Source: Kluyveromyces lactis | Taxonomy: Eukaryota; Ascomycota; Saccharomycetes; Saccharomycetales; Saccharomycetaceae | Assembly: GCF_000002515.2 (NCBI RefSeq) | Contig: NC_006042.1 | Location: 744,001-808,000, forward strand | Direction: 5' to 3' | Length of the DNA: 64,000 nt | Made by a program: the position numbers and the translations under genes | Part shown: positions 48,967-57,622 of the stretch, piece by piece | How the letters are laid out: each line of letters begins with the position of its first letter | Position numbering within the stretch: the first letter of the stretch is position 1 | The notes under the pieces: model-generated | Databases searched by the model: none | Told to the model about the DNA's origin: nothing | The model's input: only the letters and a program-made list of their open reading frames with translations

Positions 48967-49668
48967 ATGAGTTGGAAAGGGGTTTTTGCAAGTTCATTTC
49001 CCAAAGATACTTTACAGAAGTATATTGCTGCCAATGAGAGCATCGCCAACTCTACCGTTTTTCAAGGTACGCTATATGAGCTCACGGTGGTACGAGAATT
49101 AATGAATAAGCTCCGACTGGAGGATATGCAGGTAGTTGGCGGTTCATATGATGGCGGCATTGATATTCGGGGCAAATGGAACGTTTTACCATTAACAAAG
49201 GCTATAGAAATGCAAATACAATTCGATGAGCTACCTAAACGTTTGAAACTTCCGACTACATCGATAAAACCATGGAAACATAGGGTGAAACCCGATAAAT
49301 ATTTAGACTGTTACATTCAATGTAAGGCTTTCAATTCAGATAAAGTTACTGGCCGCCAGGTACGGGAATTAATTGGATCATTCTCCATGCAAGTTCCCGC
49401 TCGTAAAAGAAACTCGAGCATAATGATAATGAGCTCTCCAACTTTGTTTACAAAAGATGGAATAAGGCTGTTTAATGAGGCCGCAATACCAATGGTATTT
49501 ACCAAAGTGGATATGATCCAGAGATTAGCTGATGGAAGCTTCGATGTGAAAAACTCGGGAAAACTACAGCATTATTATGAGAATGACTATGCATCGAAAT
49601 TACTTGCAAATTGTGGAATCAAAGAATGGTTAAAATTGAAAGGTTATGAGTCCTTAGCACAAAAATGA
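48967..49668 (+). CDS. RRG7: Mitochondrial restriction-endonuclease-like protein Rrg7
   Basis: This 233-residue protein matches Rrg7 (YOR305W, 242 aa), required for respiratory growth. STVFQGTLYELTVVRELMNK near residue 29 contains the conserved Glu. GGSYDGGIDIRG (Asp62, Asp66) and the IQCKAF strand (Gln118-x-Lys120) form an Mrr-like PD-(D/E)xK nuclease core with the Q-x-K variant. LINS/KNSGKLQHYYENDYAS-type text near 185 and the C-terminal IKEWLKLKGYE are typical. Because the metal-binding and lysine positions are kept, nuclease activity is possible, but none is established here. It is divergent from BIL1. Confidence 0.93.
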   Translation: MSWKGVFASSFPKDTLQKYIAANESIANSTVFQGTLYELTVVRELMNKLRLEDMQVVGGSYDGGIDIRGKWNVLPLTKAIEMQIQFDELPKRLKLPTTSIKPWKHRVKPDKYLDCYIQCKAFNSDKVTGRQVRELIGSFSMQVPARKRNSSIMIMSSPTLFTKDGIRLFNEAAIPMVFTKVDMIQRLADGSFDVKNSGKLQHYYENDYASKLLANCGIKEWLKLKGYESLAQK

Positions 49669-49928
49669 AATATTAGCACGCAATTACGCTATCAGAAAAG
49701 TTTAAATAGAATGAAACCTGTACATATGATGAATGTAATAAATATGATATGCTAATTAATTTAAAGATGTATAAATTTATAAAGGTTGTGTATCTGATTA
49801 TGCAGCGCATGAAAACGAGATAGGAATGTATATAGTAGCCAGGTTAAAATTATGTATTAATGATGTCTCGATGTTGAAGGGAAGGCGTAAGTTTTAAAAC
49901 AAGTTTGGGAATAGTTGTGGATGGCATT

Positions 49929-51410
49929 TTAGAATCTCTTCATATTGAAGCCCACTGCTAATGTCTTGGAAATCATATAACATATAGCAGAGACAAATGA
50001 CGTGACACCGCACCAAATTACATAGTGGTCATAGCCCTTGAAACTCTTTTCTGGTCCGATGATGGCACCTGTAATAGGAACTGCTACTAAAGTACCAAAT
50101 GCGACAACAAAGTACATTGTAGAATATCTTCTTCCGAATTCTTCAGTCTTTGAGATTTGTCCACAGCAGACAGGTAAGATACTGAAGATACTTCCGGAAG
50201 AAAATCCATAAATGGCACTGAATGCGAATAACACCGCTCTGGTAGTGGCAAAAGGTAACCACATCACAAAAGTTATTATGCCAAGAAACACTAGCGTAAT
50301 CATTGCAACGTTAAACCTTCCGAAGATATCACTGAAGAATCCTGGTAACCATCTCCCTGGTATACCGGCAAGGTTAACTACCATGACCAATAGATAACTA
50401 TCAGATTGCGATAGACCTTGTTTCATTGCATATGAGGTGAAGTAGGTGATACCAGAGATTATGCTAATTTCACCAAACACAGTTCCCATGACACAGAAAG
50501 TGTACTTCAAATCTTTGAAACCGAAGATATCAAAACTTTGCAAGATGTAAGTGTTGAAAACACGCCTCCAAGTAGGTATTGCTCTTTCACGTTCATTTAA
50601 CTTTTTATGTGGCAATCTCTCCTTTGCTAAGACTAAAGCGACAATCAATAGGAACAAATTAACAAATCCTAAAGTTCTAAGGCCCCATACGAAACCATAA
50701 AATGGGTCCGAGTCCTTCTCCATTGCAAAGAACTTTCTTAGAATAACAGGGAAAATGACACCACCGATGGAACCGCCAGTGGTAGCTATTGCAGTTGCGG
50801 TACCACGCTTAACCAGGAAGTAATGAGAAGGCACACTGATCAATGGACTCATTAGAATACCATTACCAAGTCCGGTAACGATTGAAAAGGACAAGATGAA
50901 CTGCCAGAGTTCAGTAGAATTAGCCATACCAAAGAGCCCACCAACATGCAGTACAGAACCAACAATCAATGGGCCCTTGGCACCGTTTCTGTCAAAATAA
51001 GTTCCTGAAAAGATGCAACTTGCGAAATTAACAAACGAAAAAATGGAGAAAATCCAACCTACGGTAGATGATGAGGTACTCGACAACTGGTTTCTTTCAA
51101 TAAAGTTTTCCATGACACCAATAGTGTTCAACATACCGAAAACTGGAATAAACCCGCAAAAACAACCGAATATCACCAACCATGCGGCAAACCCACCTTC
51201 CGGATAAAACAATCCGTCATCCTGAATGAAGCTGGGTCTCTTTACGCCAGACTCAACAGGCCTCGTTTGCTCGTTATAAGTTTGAGTAGCCTCAAGATCA
51301 GCGAACTTGTTATCAACGTCCACTTCTTTTCTCATCAATAGCTGCCGGGACGATTGAGGAGACAGCATAGCTGGTCTAGAAATCTTTTCAATAGTCACTT
51401 CTTCGGACAT
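49929..51410 (-). CDS. MCH5: MFS transporter, riboflavin uptake type (Mch5)
   Basis: This 493-residue major facilitator has about 12 transmembrane helices and a hydrophilic N-terminal 75 residues, as in the monocarboxylate-porter-like yeast family. Its position after RRG7 and before SLY41 matches MCH5 (YOR306C, 521 aa), the plasma-membrane riboflavin transporter. The first membrane block (FAAWLVIFGCFCGFIPVFG) and SFSIVTGLGNGILMSPLI are family-typical. The start is the ATG at 51408-51410 (MSEEVTIEKIS); nine codons further upstream is only a GTG. Upstream lies CGG-N10-CCG, a Put3-like site. S. cerevisiae MCH5 is known to be under Put3. Confidence 0.9.
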   Translation of the reverse strand: MSEEVTIEKISRPAMLSPQSSRQLLMRKEVDVDNKFADLEATQTYNEQTRPVESGVKRPSFIQDDGLFYPEGGFAAWLVIFGCFCGFIPVFGMLNTIGVMENFIERNQLSSTSSSTVGWIFSIFSFVNFASCIFSGTYFDRNGAKGPLIVGSVLHVGGLFGMANSTELWQFILSFSIVTGLGNGILMSPLISVPSHYFLVKRGTATAIATTGGSIGGVIFPVILRKFFAMEKDSDPFYGFVWGLRTLGFVNLFLLIVALVLAKERLPHKKLNERERAIPTWRRVFNTYILQSFDIFGFKDLKYTFCVMGTVFGEISIISGITYFTSYAMKQGLSQSDSYLLVMVVNLAGIPGRWLPGFFSDIFGRFNVAMITLVFLGIITFVMWLPFATTRAVLFAFSAIYGFSSGSIFSILPVCCGQISKTEEFGRRYSTMYFVVAFGTLVAVPITGAIIGPEKSFKGYDHYVIWCGVTSFVSAICYMISKTLAVGFNMKRF

Positions 51411-51566
51411 TTTTTCCTCAATGGGTAGAGTATACACCTTATGCCTTGAATTCTGATTAGCAGTGCTAGCATGGTGGCCTCTTGAGTATGTCTGAGAGAG
51501 TTACAACTCTCTCTCTGTAGCACTCATTGCTCATCGCTTTATATGTCAAACATCGAATTTTTCGAA

Positions 51567-51582
51567 CGGCGTTCGATATCCG
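51567..51582. promoter_or_regulatory. Put3-like CGG-N10-CCG site upstream of MCH5
   Basis: CGG and CCG separated by exactly 10 bases, the half-site spacing used by the proline-responsive regulator Put3. It is about 160 bases upstream of the MCH5 ATG. Confidence 0.6.
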
Positions 51583-51881
51583 CTTTTCCTTTACGAGGAA
51601 AGAGTCACACTGGGACCAAGATATTACATAACAGTAAACATTGCACCGGGCTGAAAGTTGATGCTGACATTGAATTGAACACTAAAGTGCAATGCCCGCA
51701 ATGCCCAATTTACGGTACGATCGACAAGATAAATTTGTAAGTTGCTCCCTTTAAACCTGGTTTACAAGGATCCTCACTAACGTGACGAAACTTTCTACAA
51801 GCCGGTAGAACGCTCGTTTGACTGCATTTGAGTCCACATAAAGCAGAAATTGTATACATAAATACCAAATAATACATTACT

Positions 51882-51887
51882 CACGTG
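51882..51887. promoter_or_regulatory. CACGTG element, MCH5-YHM2
   Basis: A Cbf1/bHLH-type core inside the divergent promoter, about 470 bases from MCH5 and 440 from YHM2. Confidence 0.45.
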
Positions 51888-52327
51888 TAAAAAACCACTA
51901 TCAGGGCCCTAAATGCCGGGACTGGCAACCTATATTGTTCGTTTTCCCACAGGAATCTCGAAATCTCAAAATTTTTTTCATCCCATTGAAGATGGAAAAG
52001 AAAAATCTCTAAACTTGGATCTTTGAAAAGATAAAGCCTTAGAGGAGAAACCTTGACTGTTTGTTTCATTTAACAAAATAGAATTGATTTGGGTGTTTTC
52101 CGTTTTTCACTGGCTCGGAGTTTCGGAGAATTAAGGCTGAGTCTTGATTGCTAACAATTATAGAGTCAATTTGTTTTATTCTTTTGAAGTAGGTCCAGGA
52201 TCGAACTTGTATAAATCAGATAGCCTTTCGTTAGATACTTGAGTCATCTGTCGAAGAGAGAAGCATCAACATCAAAACAGTGAGGAAGCACAAGAGCTAA
52301 GGAACTAGAAGTTCAAGGAAGGAAACA

Positions 52328-53254
52328 ATGTCATCCCAGCCAGTTGAATTGAAGAAGAAGCCAATTTCATTCTCCAACATTTTGTTGGGAGCCGGTTTGA
52401 ATATGTGTGAAGTGACTACTTTAGGTCAGCCATTAGAAGTGGTCAAGACCACTATGGCAGCTAATAGACAATTCACGTTTTTCCAAGCCATTAATCACAT
52501 TTGGTCTCGTGGTGGTGTATTTGGGTTCTACCAAGGGTTGATTCCATGGGCATGGATTGAAGCATCTACTAAGGGTGCTGTGCTATTGTTCGTATCTGCA
52601 GAAGCTGAATATCACTTTAAGAAATTGGGATTGAACAATTTCGGTGCTGGTATCATGGGTGGTGTTTCTGGTGGTGTAGCACAAGCATATTTGACAATGG
52701 GTTTCTGTACTTGTATGAAGACTGTTGAAATTACCAAGCACAAGAGTGCTGCTGCAGGTGCTAAGCAATCATCTTGGGCTGCCTTCAAGGAAATTTACAA
52801 CAAGGAAGGTATCAGGGGTATTAACAAGGGTGTCAATGCTGTTGCCATCAGACAAATGACCAACTGGGGTTCTCGTTTCGGTTTCTCTAGATTGGTCGAA
52901 GAAGGTTTGAGAAAATTCACTGGTAAGACTAATCCAGATGATAAATTAACTGCATTGGAAAAGATCTTCGCTTCCGCCATCGGTGGTGGTTTGTCTGCTT
53001 GGAACCAACCTATCGAAGTTATCAGAGTTGAGATGCAATCTAAGACCAATGATCCAAACAGGCCAAAGGATTTAACTGTGGGCAAAGCCTTCAGATACAT
53101 TTACCAATCTAACGGTGTTAAGGGTCTATACCGTGGGGTCACTCCAAGAATTGGTTTAGGTATCTGGCAAACCGTGTTTATGGTTGGTTGTGGTGACATT
53201 GCAAGAGAATTTGTCGGCAAGTTGACCGGTGAAACTCCAGTTGCTAAGCATTAA
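52328..53254 (+). CDS. YHM2: Mitochondrial citrate/oxoglutarate carrier
   Basis: The 308-residue product is Yhm2 (YMR241W, 314 aa), an inner-membrane carrier that exchanges citrate for oxoglutarate and also associates with mitochondrial DNA. It has three mitochondrial-carrier repeats. The signatures are divergent in the way typical of Yhm2 (TLGQPLEVVKTTMAANR in repeat 1; FCTCMKTVEITKHKSAAAG in repeat 2; AWNQPIEVIRVEMQSKTND in repeat 3). The blocks YQGLIPWAWIEASTKGAVLL and NKGVNAVAIRQMTNWGSRFG are near-identical to yeast. Codon bias is high. The C-terminus TGETPVAKH is the same as in S. cerevisiae. Confidence 0.96.
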   Translation: MSSQPVELKKKPISFSNILLGAGLNMCEVTTLGQPLEVVKTTMAANRQFTFFQAINHIWSRGGVFGFYQGLIPWAWIEASTKGAVLLFVSAEAEYHFKKLGLNNFGAGIMGGVSGGVAQAYLTMGFCTCMKTVEITKHKSAAAGAKQSSWAAFKEIYNKEGIRGINKGVNAVAIRQMTNWGSRFGFSRLVEEGLRKFTGKTNPDDKLTALEKIFASAIGGGLSAWNQPIEVIRVEMQSKTNDPNRPKDLTVGKAFRYIYQSNGVKGLYRGVTPRIGLGIWQTVFMVGCGDIAREFVGKLTGETPVAKH

Positions 53255-53807
53255 GAAATGTCAAAAAACAAACAAACAAACAGAAAACACTGTGAGATAA
53301 ATCATAAACAATAATACCTTAGTCTTCCGCGTCACTTTGCTCATAACTCATAATTCATAATAAGATTTACATACTTAGCAAGTATAATATTCCCCGCTGT
53401 ACTCATATTTAAAAAAATTGATCCAGTATGTTGGCTATACTTTTTTTTGATTGAGAAGTATCGGGTTGATCTGATCTGAATCTTAACTAGCGGAAACTGG
53501 TCTTCATATCGTAGCTTAATAAAACCACGTCAATATATACTGTGGAAATGATGCTCAAGTTTTCCAGTAAACGGCGCGTAATATCAGTATTTCAATTGTA
53601 TATTCTAAATAACGAGTAACTACTATTTTACACTGGAGGTTCCAAATAATGATTAAACTAGAAGGTTTGAGGATGAATGTTTTAAGTGAAAGAATAAATG
53701 CATGCAATAACAAAAGGAATTGAAAATGTCGTTGTTTTAATATAGTCGCTTGAGAACATCGTCAAACAGGTATGCTTATAATACAGTAGTGAAAAAAAAA
53801 GAAGTGC
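53255..53807. other. YHM2-SLY41 convergent 3' region
   Basis: This 553-base region lies between converging stops. It is AT-rich and has an (AAAC)n-like run directly after the YHM2 stop (about 53265-53285). No gene was seen. Confidence 0.4.
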
Positions 53808-55151
53808 CTATAGTGAACAGTTTACTTTTTTGTTCCCCCACTTGTCATATCCGTACAATCCACTGATCGTTAAAATCAATCCGAATAGTTGATTGATCGA
53901 CAAATTCGATTCCCAAATGAACGCTACTCCGATGATCACGATCCGTTTCATGATGTTTGCAATCGAATAAGTAACGGGACTTAGCATACCGATTAGTTGG
54001 AATGCTAACATGGCTTGGAAGAAATGAGCAACCCCGTGAATTAGAACTAGTGTCATTACGCTCGGCGACAAATCAGCGAAAACTGAGGTAGAGCTGGAAA
54101 AAACTTCGTTCGATACGAAGATTGGGAAAGTTAAAATAAAACCGACACATGAGCAATAGAATAAAATGGTAATTTTGTCCAACTGGATCGGTGAGTCTTT
54201 CTGGGACTTTAGCTCTACTAGATTCAGTTGTGATTTGTTCTTACAGGGTAGAACATCTTTTGACTTAACTGTCAAAATTCCTTTGGCAAAAATGTTTTGT
54301 GATACAAAGATCACCATAGAAATAAAAGCAAACGATAGACCCATTGAGAAAGTTGTTTTATCAGTCTCCGTAAGTTTGCTTTTATTGTTTTGGGATGTCC
54401 AACACGTAATGATAACACCAAGGATCAAAGGAATAAGGGTATAGTAAGTCATATTGTTATATTGTCTTCCTTTTGCGAATCTATAATAGCACACGGTCGC
54501 GATTGGAGATAAAGCTTTAACAGAATGCACCAAGGAAACTGGAATCAAAGATGTGGATTTATGAGAGGTAATATGCCCTACAAATTGGAAAATACCCATT
54601 GGGAAAGTTGTATACCATATGACTTTAGATGGTACCAGGAAAGTGTTTAATATGCATCTCGAAAATGATCCATTCAAATAAGTGGGTAGAATTCCTTCCG
54701 GGAAGTTTAGAACTGTATTCTTCAATTTTGATGAAGATACCTGTGGTGCATGCAAATAGTTAGCAAACGTTACAAACGCGAGACATAGCGATGCGCTTAG
54801 AAGGAACTGCAATTCCGTTAAACCAACAGGATGTGGAAATCGGGATAAAATGGCTTTTGACAGGTTTGATGAAACAGAAGAAGTCATATACCATATAAGG
54901 CATAAAATAGATATGTGAACATTCACTTCCGGTAAATACTCTTGTACATCCTTGGGAAATAGATTGACAAATTGCTCTTTCCACGTCTGATTTTGCAGTC
55001 TTCTGACCTCATTGAACGAAGTTGAATGTTTATGAGACCTGTAATTTTCCTGGAACGGTATTTGTACCTGGTTGACAAAGTTAACATCTGAAAATGTTTT
55101 ATTGATCGAAGGACGGCGCTTCGAAGTGACGCTCTTGGAAGTTACAATCAT
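53808..55151 (-). CDS. SLY41: Triose-phosphate-translocator-like membrane protein Sly41
   Basis: This 447-residue multispanning protein belongs to the TPT/drug-metabolite superfamily and matches Sly41 (YOR307C, 453 aa), an ER protein first found as a multicopy suppressor of loss of the Rab Ypt1. The N-terminal 65 residues are hydrophilic. About nine membrane helices follow, including HISILCLIWYMTSSVSSNLS, the pair HSVKALSPIATVCYYRFAKG, and near the end SPVTYSIANIMKRIVIIGVA with LIGMLSPVTYS, a TPT-family hallmark. It converges with YHM2 and is followed upstream by SNU66, as in the YOR307C/YOR308C order. Confidence 0.92.
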   Translation of the reverse strand: MIVTSKSVTSKRRPSINKTFSDVNFVNQVQIPFQENYRSHKHSTSFNEVRRLQNQTWKEQFVNLFPKDVQEYLPEVNVHISILCLIWYMTSSVSSNLSKAILSRFPHPVGLTELQFLLSASLCLAFVTFANYLHAPQVSSSKLKNTVLNFPEGILPTYLNGSFSRCILNTFLVPSKVIWYTTFPMGIFQFVGHITSHKSTSLIPVSLVHSVKALSPIATVCYYRFAKGRQYNNMTYYTLIPLILGVIITCWTSQNNKSKLTETDKTTFSMGLSFAFISMVIFVSQNIFAKGILTVKSKDVLPCKNKSQLNLVELKSQKDSPIQLDKITILFYCSCVGFILTFPIFVSNEVFSSSTSVFADLSPSVMTLVLIHGVAHFFQAMLAFQLIGMLSPVTYSIANIMKRIVIIGVAFIWESNLSINQLFGLILTISGLYGYDKWGNKKVNCSL

Positions 55152-55589
55152 TTTTCGCTTATTTTATTCACACCTTCTTAAAATCAATAAAGCGAGTGGA
55201 ACGAAGTTGAATGAGAATAATTTAGCAAACGATAGAATAGATCGAAAAGAACTGTTACTTTATGGAGCGAGCAGCGATTTTAGAGCCGACTGTCACTATG
55301 TAAGAAGTATCTCTTTCTATTACAAGTCGCCAAAAATTGATGCCATGTTATTATATTATATATTTCCAGTCTTTTTTCTTTCTTTCTGACCGATGTGATG
55401 TTTTTGCTTGCTGACGTTGTTAACGTTTTTTGGCAGTCACGTGGAAAGCCAAGCACAAAGGGTTCTCTGCAGAATGGTGCTAGCTCGTGATTGCTGTGGG
55501 CAGAGCAAGACAATTTTCTAGGAAGCGTCAATTCAAAATGCCATAGGTTTTAACTCTAATTACTTTGAATAAGTGTGATATGTAAGGTT
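55152..55589. other. SNU66-SLY41 intergenic region
   Basis: This 438-base gap lies between same-strand genes. CACGTG is at 55438-55443, about 290 bases before SLY41. Nothing else was recognised. Confidence 0.45.
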
Positions 55590-57263
55590 CTATAGTCCCA
55601 AGTATGAGTCTCTTTCCAATTGTTTCTTTCTGTCCGCCATTTTCTTCCGTTGTCTTTCCAAAGTCTTCTTACTGGATTTTGTCCCATGCCATGCTTGAGA
55701 AAGTTGTTTATAGGCCTCTTTAGTTTTCAACTCATTACCCTCGGAATCCTGATATGCGAGTTCGACCGTTGGGTTGTAGTCTCTTAGTTTTTCCTCTTGT
55801 ATACGTTGAATTTTCAATGCCATTTCTTCCGCTTGCGCAGCTTTAATCTTACGCAATTCGTCCTCAGAAAAGTTTACATCATTGGAGTCCAACTTTTCGT
55901 CAACAGTCTTAAGGGAATTCACAATGCCGTTTAAGATCTCAAACTCTTTCCTGACATCCGTTCCGTGTTTTTTACTGTCGCTTCCCATATTGGGGCGATC
56001 GTCTTGCTTAATTATATTTCGTTCCTTCAAGAAGTTCAACATTCCTGCCACACCTCCTGAGAAATCAGGTTGCGTGATATCGTTATCGGTGACTAATGTT
56101 GCTGGAATAGTTCCCGTTTTATCTTTTTGCACTGGTTTCAAATCGATTTTTATGGGCAAATCATCATTAACAGGTTCTCTGTCAAGAACGTTCGCCTTCA
56201 AAGAATCCAAAAATTCATCGGTTTCATCCAGAAGAATTCCTTTATCACTATTGTTCAACATATGAATTCCTTTGCTTCTTTGCTGTCCTTCGAGTTTTTC
56301 CAACTCCAATGAATTCTTTATCCCTGTTATTTCCTCATTACTGCGTTTCTGTTTGACTTTGACAACTGCCTGAATTGGCCGGTCTGAGAAATCCTCATCA
56401 TCTTCCAAAAGATCAACTTTCACCATTCTCGCTGTGTCTATTCTTCTCGGTTTCTGGTTTTGATTTGATTTCTTCTTTCGCCTTTTAATCTTGACTGGTG
56501 CGTAATCTTGATATGGTTGCTCATCATCTGAGTCACTTTCAATTTTGACCCTCTTAGGGAGAGACTGGTGAACAGGTAATGGTTTATCATTTACTAAGGA
56601 GTCGTGTAATGGTATGTCAGATCTTGAGTTTGTATCATTAGCCTCATCGCTGTAATCAAAGATGGAGATTTTGTTTAGTTTTCTATCTTTATTCAATTGC
56701 CGTAGCTTAAGATTTTTGGCATCCTGTTTATCATGAACTAGCTTCTCATTCTCTAATATGTTTTCGTCATCAATATTCTCTTCGTCGTTTGTCACTGAAG
56801 TTTCTTTCAATGTAAAAATGACTGCTTTCTGTTCAGCAATAGATTTCAGTTCATCTGATACTGGGATATGGTGATGCGTAATGTCATCATGTACAGTAGC
56901 ATTTTCAGCAGAAGATTCTTTGTGAGTGATAGGTTTCCCAATTTTGGAAAGCCAGTCATCAATAGATTCTTTATCAGTAGTCGCTCTTTGGTCCACTGCT
57001 TCCTTTGATTCATATATTCTTTGTTTTAGTTGACCAATCTTTTTATCACGATCTTGAGCGCTTCCATTTATTTTTCCAGAAGCACAATCCTTTTCGGAGG
57101 GACGTGAACTTAGCTGACTAGATCTTCGTACTTTCCTATTTGTATCAGATGCACCTTCTTTTGATTCTGTTGACGTCTCAGTGGGCCTAGGTATAGTCTT
57201 CAAACCTAAACTTGCCCTAATTCGATTTGTTTCTTCCAAAGATATAGAAGTAATCTTACCCAT
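55590..57263 (-). CDS. SNU66: U4/U6.U5 tri-snRNP protein Snu66 (SART1 family)
   Basis: The 557-residue product is Snu66 (YOR308C, 587 aa), a tri-snRNP component needed for pre-mRNA splicing. Residues about 5-24 (SISLEETNRIRASLGLKTIP) form a Hub1-interaction (HIND) motif; only one copy is visible. The middle is highly charged and disordered. The conserved SART1 C-terminal parts are FSGGVAGMLNFLKERNII near residue 412 and YNPTVELAYQDSEGNELKTK, ending KQLSQAWHGTKSSKKTLERQ. The start is the ATG at 57261-57263, directly before the HIND motif. Confidence 0.93.
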   Translation of the reverse strand: MGKITSISLEETNRIRASLGLKTIPRPTETSTESKEGASDTNRKVRRSSQLSSRPSEKDCASGKINGSAQDRDKKIGQLKQRIYESKEAVDQRATTDKESIDDWLSKIGKPITHKESSAENATVHDDITHHHIPVSDELKSIAEQKAVIFTLKETSVTNDEENIDDENILENEKLVHDKQDAKNLKLRQLNKDRKLNKISIFDYSDEANDTNSRSDIPLHDSLVNDKPLPVHQSLPKRVKIESDSDDEQPYQDYAPVKIKRRKKKSNQNQKPRRIDTARMVKVDLLEDDEDFSDRPIQAVVKVKQKRSNEEITGIKNSLELEKLEGQQRSKGIHMLNNSDKGILLDETDEFLDSLKANVLDREPVNDDLPIKIDLKPVQKDKTGTIPATLVTDNDITQPDFSGGVAGMLNFLKERNIIKQDDRPNMGSDSKKHGTDVRKEFEILNGIVNSLKTVDEKLDSNDVNFSEDELRKIKAAQAEEMALKIQRIQEEKLRDYNPTVELAYQDSEGNELKTKEAYKQLSQAWHGTKSSKKTLERQRKKMADRKKQLERDSYLGL

Positions 57264-57622
57264 GGCTTTGAAGTAACTGTATGCCTCGTAGAATTCGTAT
57301 TGTGGTCGAATATCCTTATTATCAAATCCTGTTGCTTTCTTTCTGCCTCATCTCATCGCCAACTTGTCCGAATTTAAGAATTGTATATTTCAACATTTTC
57401 ATCAGTGAATATTTTGATGTAACTATCAAAGCCATTGACGATGACAATGAGAAGAAGAGTACAGCGTATGACAATAATTCAATTATTATATTTTGTTTGA
57501 ATTTGATACAGACTAATTTACAGAGGTACACACATAGTATGTTCGTATGTAATGGAACAGATTTATACGAGGTTATTAGAGATTTAATGCAAAAGAGTGG
57601 GGTTTTAATGTGAATACTATAT
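57264..57622. other. NOP58-SNU66 intergenic region
   Basis: This is a 359-base gap. A 110-codon plus-strand open frame (57281-57613) fills it antisense to the two genes. It has no recognised domain, covers the SNU66 promoter and NOP58 3' end, and is not called as a gene. Confidence 0.4.

Larger units (their letters stand above)
51411..52327. other. MCH5-YHM2 divergent promoter region
   Basis: This 917-base promoter region contains CGG-N10-CCG at 51567-51582 near MCH5 and CACGTG at 51882-51887. A Gcn4-type TGAGTCAT lies at 52240-52247, only 80 bases before YHM2. A 65-codon open frame at 51543-51740 covers the CGG-N10-CCG element and is probably not a gene. Confidence 0.55.

Noticed and set aside
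51543-51740. 65-codon open frame in the MCH5-YHM2 gap with a CPQCP motif
   Set aside because: It spans the Put3-like site, has no recognised relative, and the two cysteines alone do not make a zinc finger. Kept only as part of the promoter.
57281-57613. 110-codon plus-strand open frame between SNU66 and NOP58
   Set aside because: It fills a promoter/terminator gap antisense to both genes and has no protein-like domain. S. cerevisiae has a dubious frame at the same place (YOR309C).
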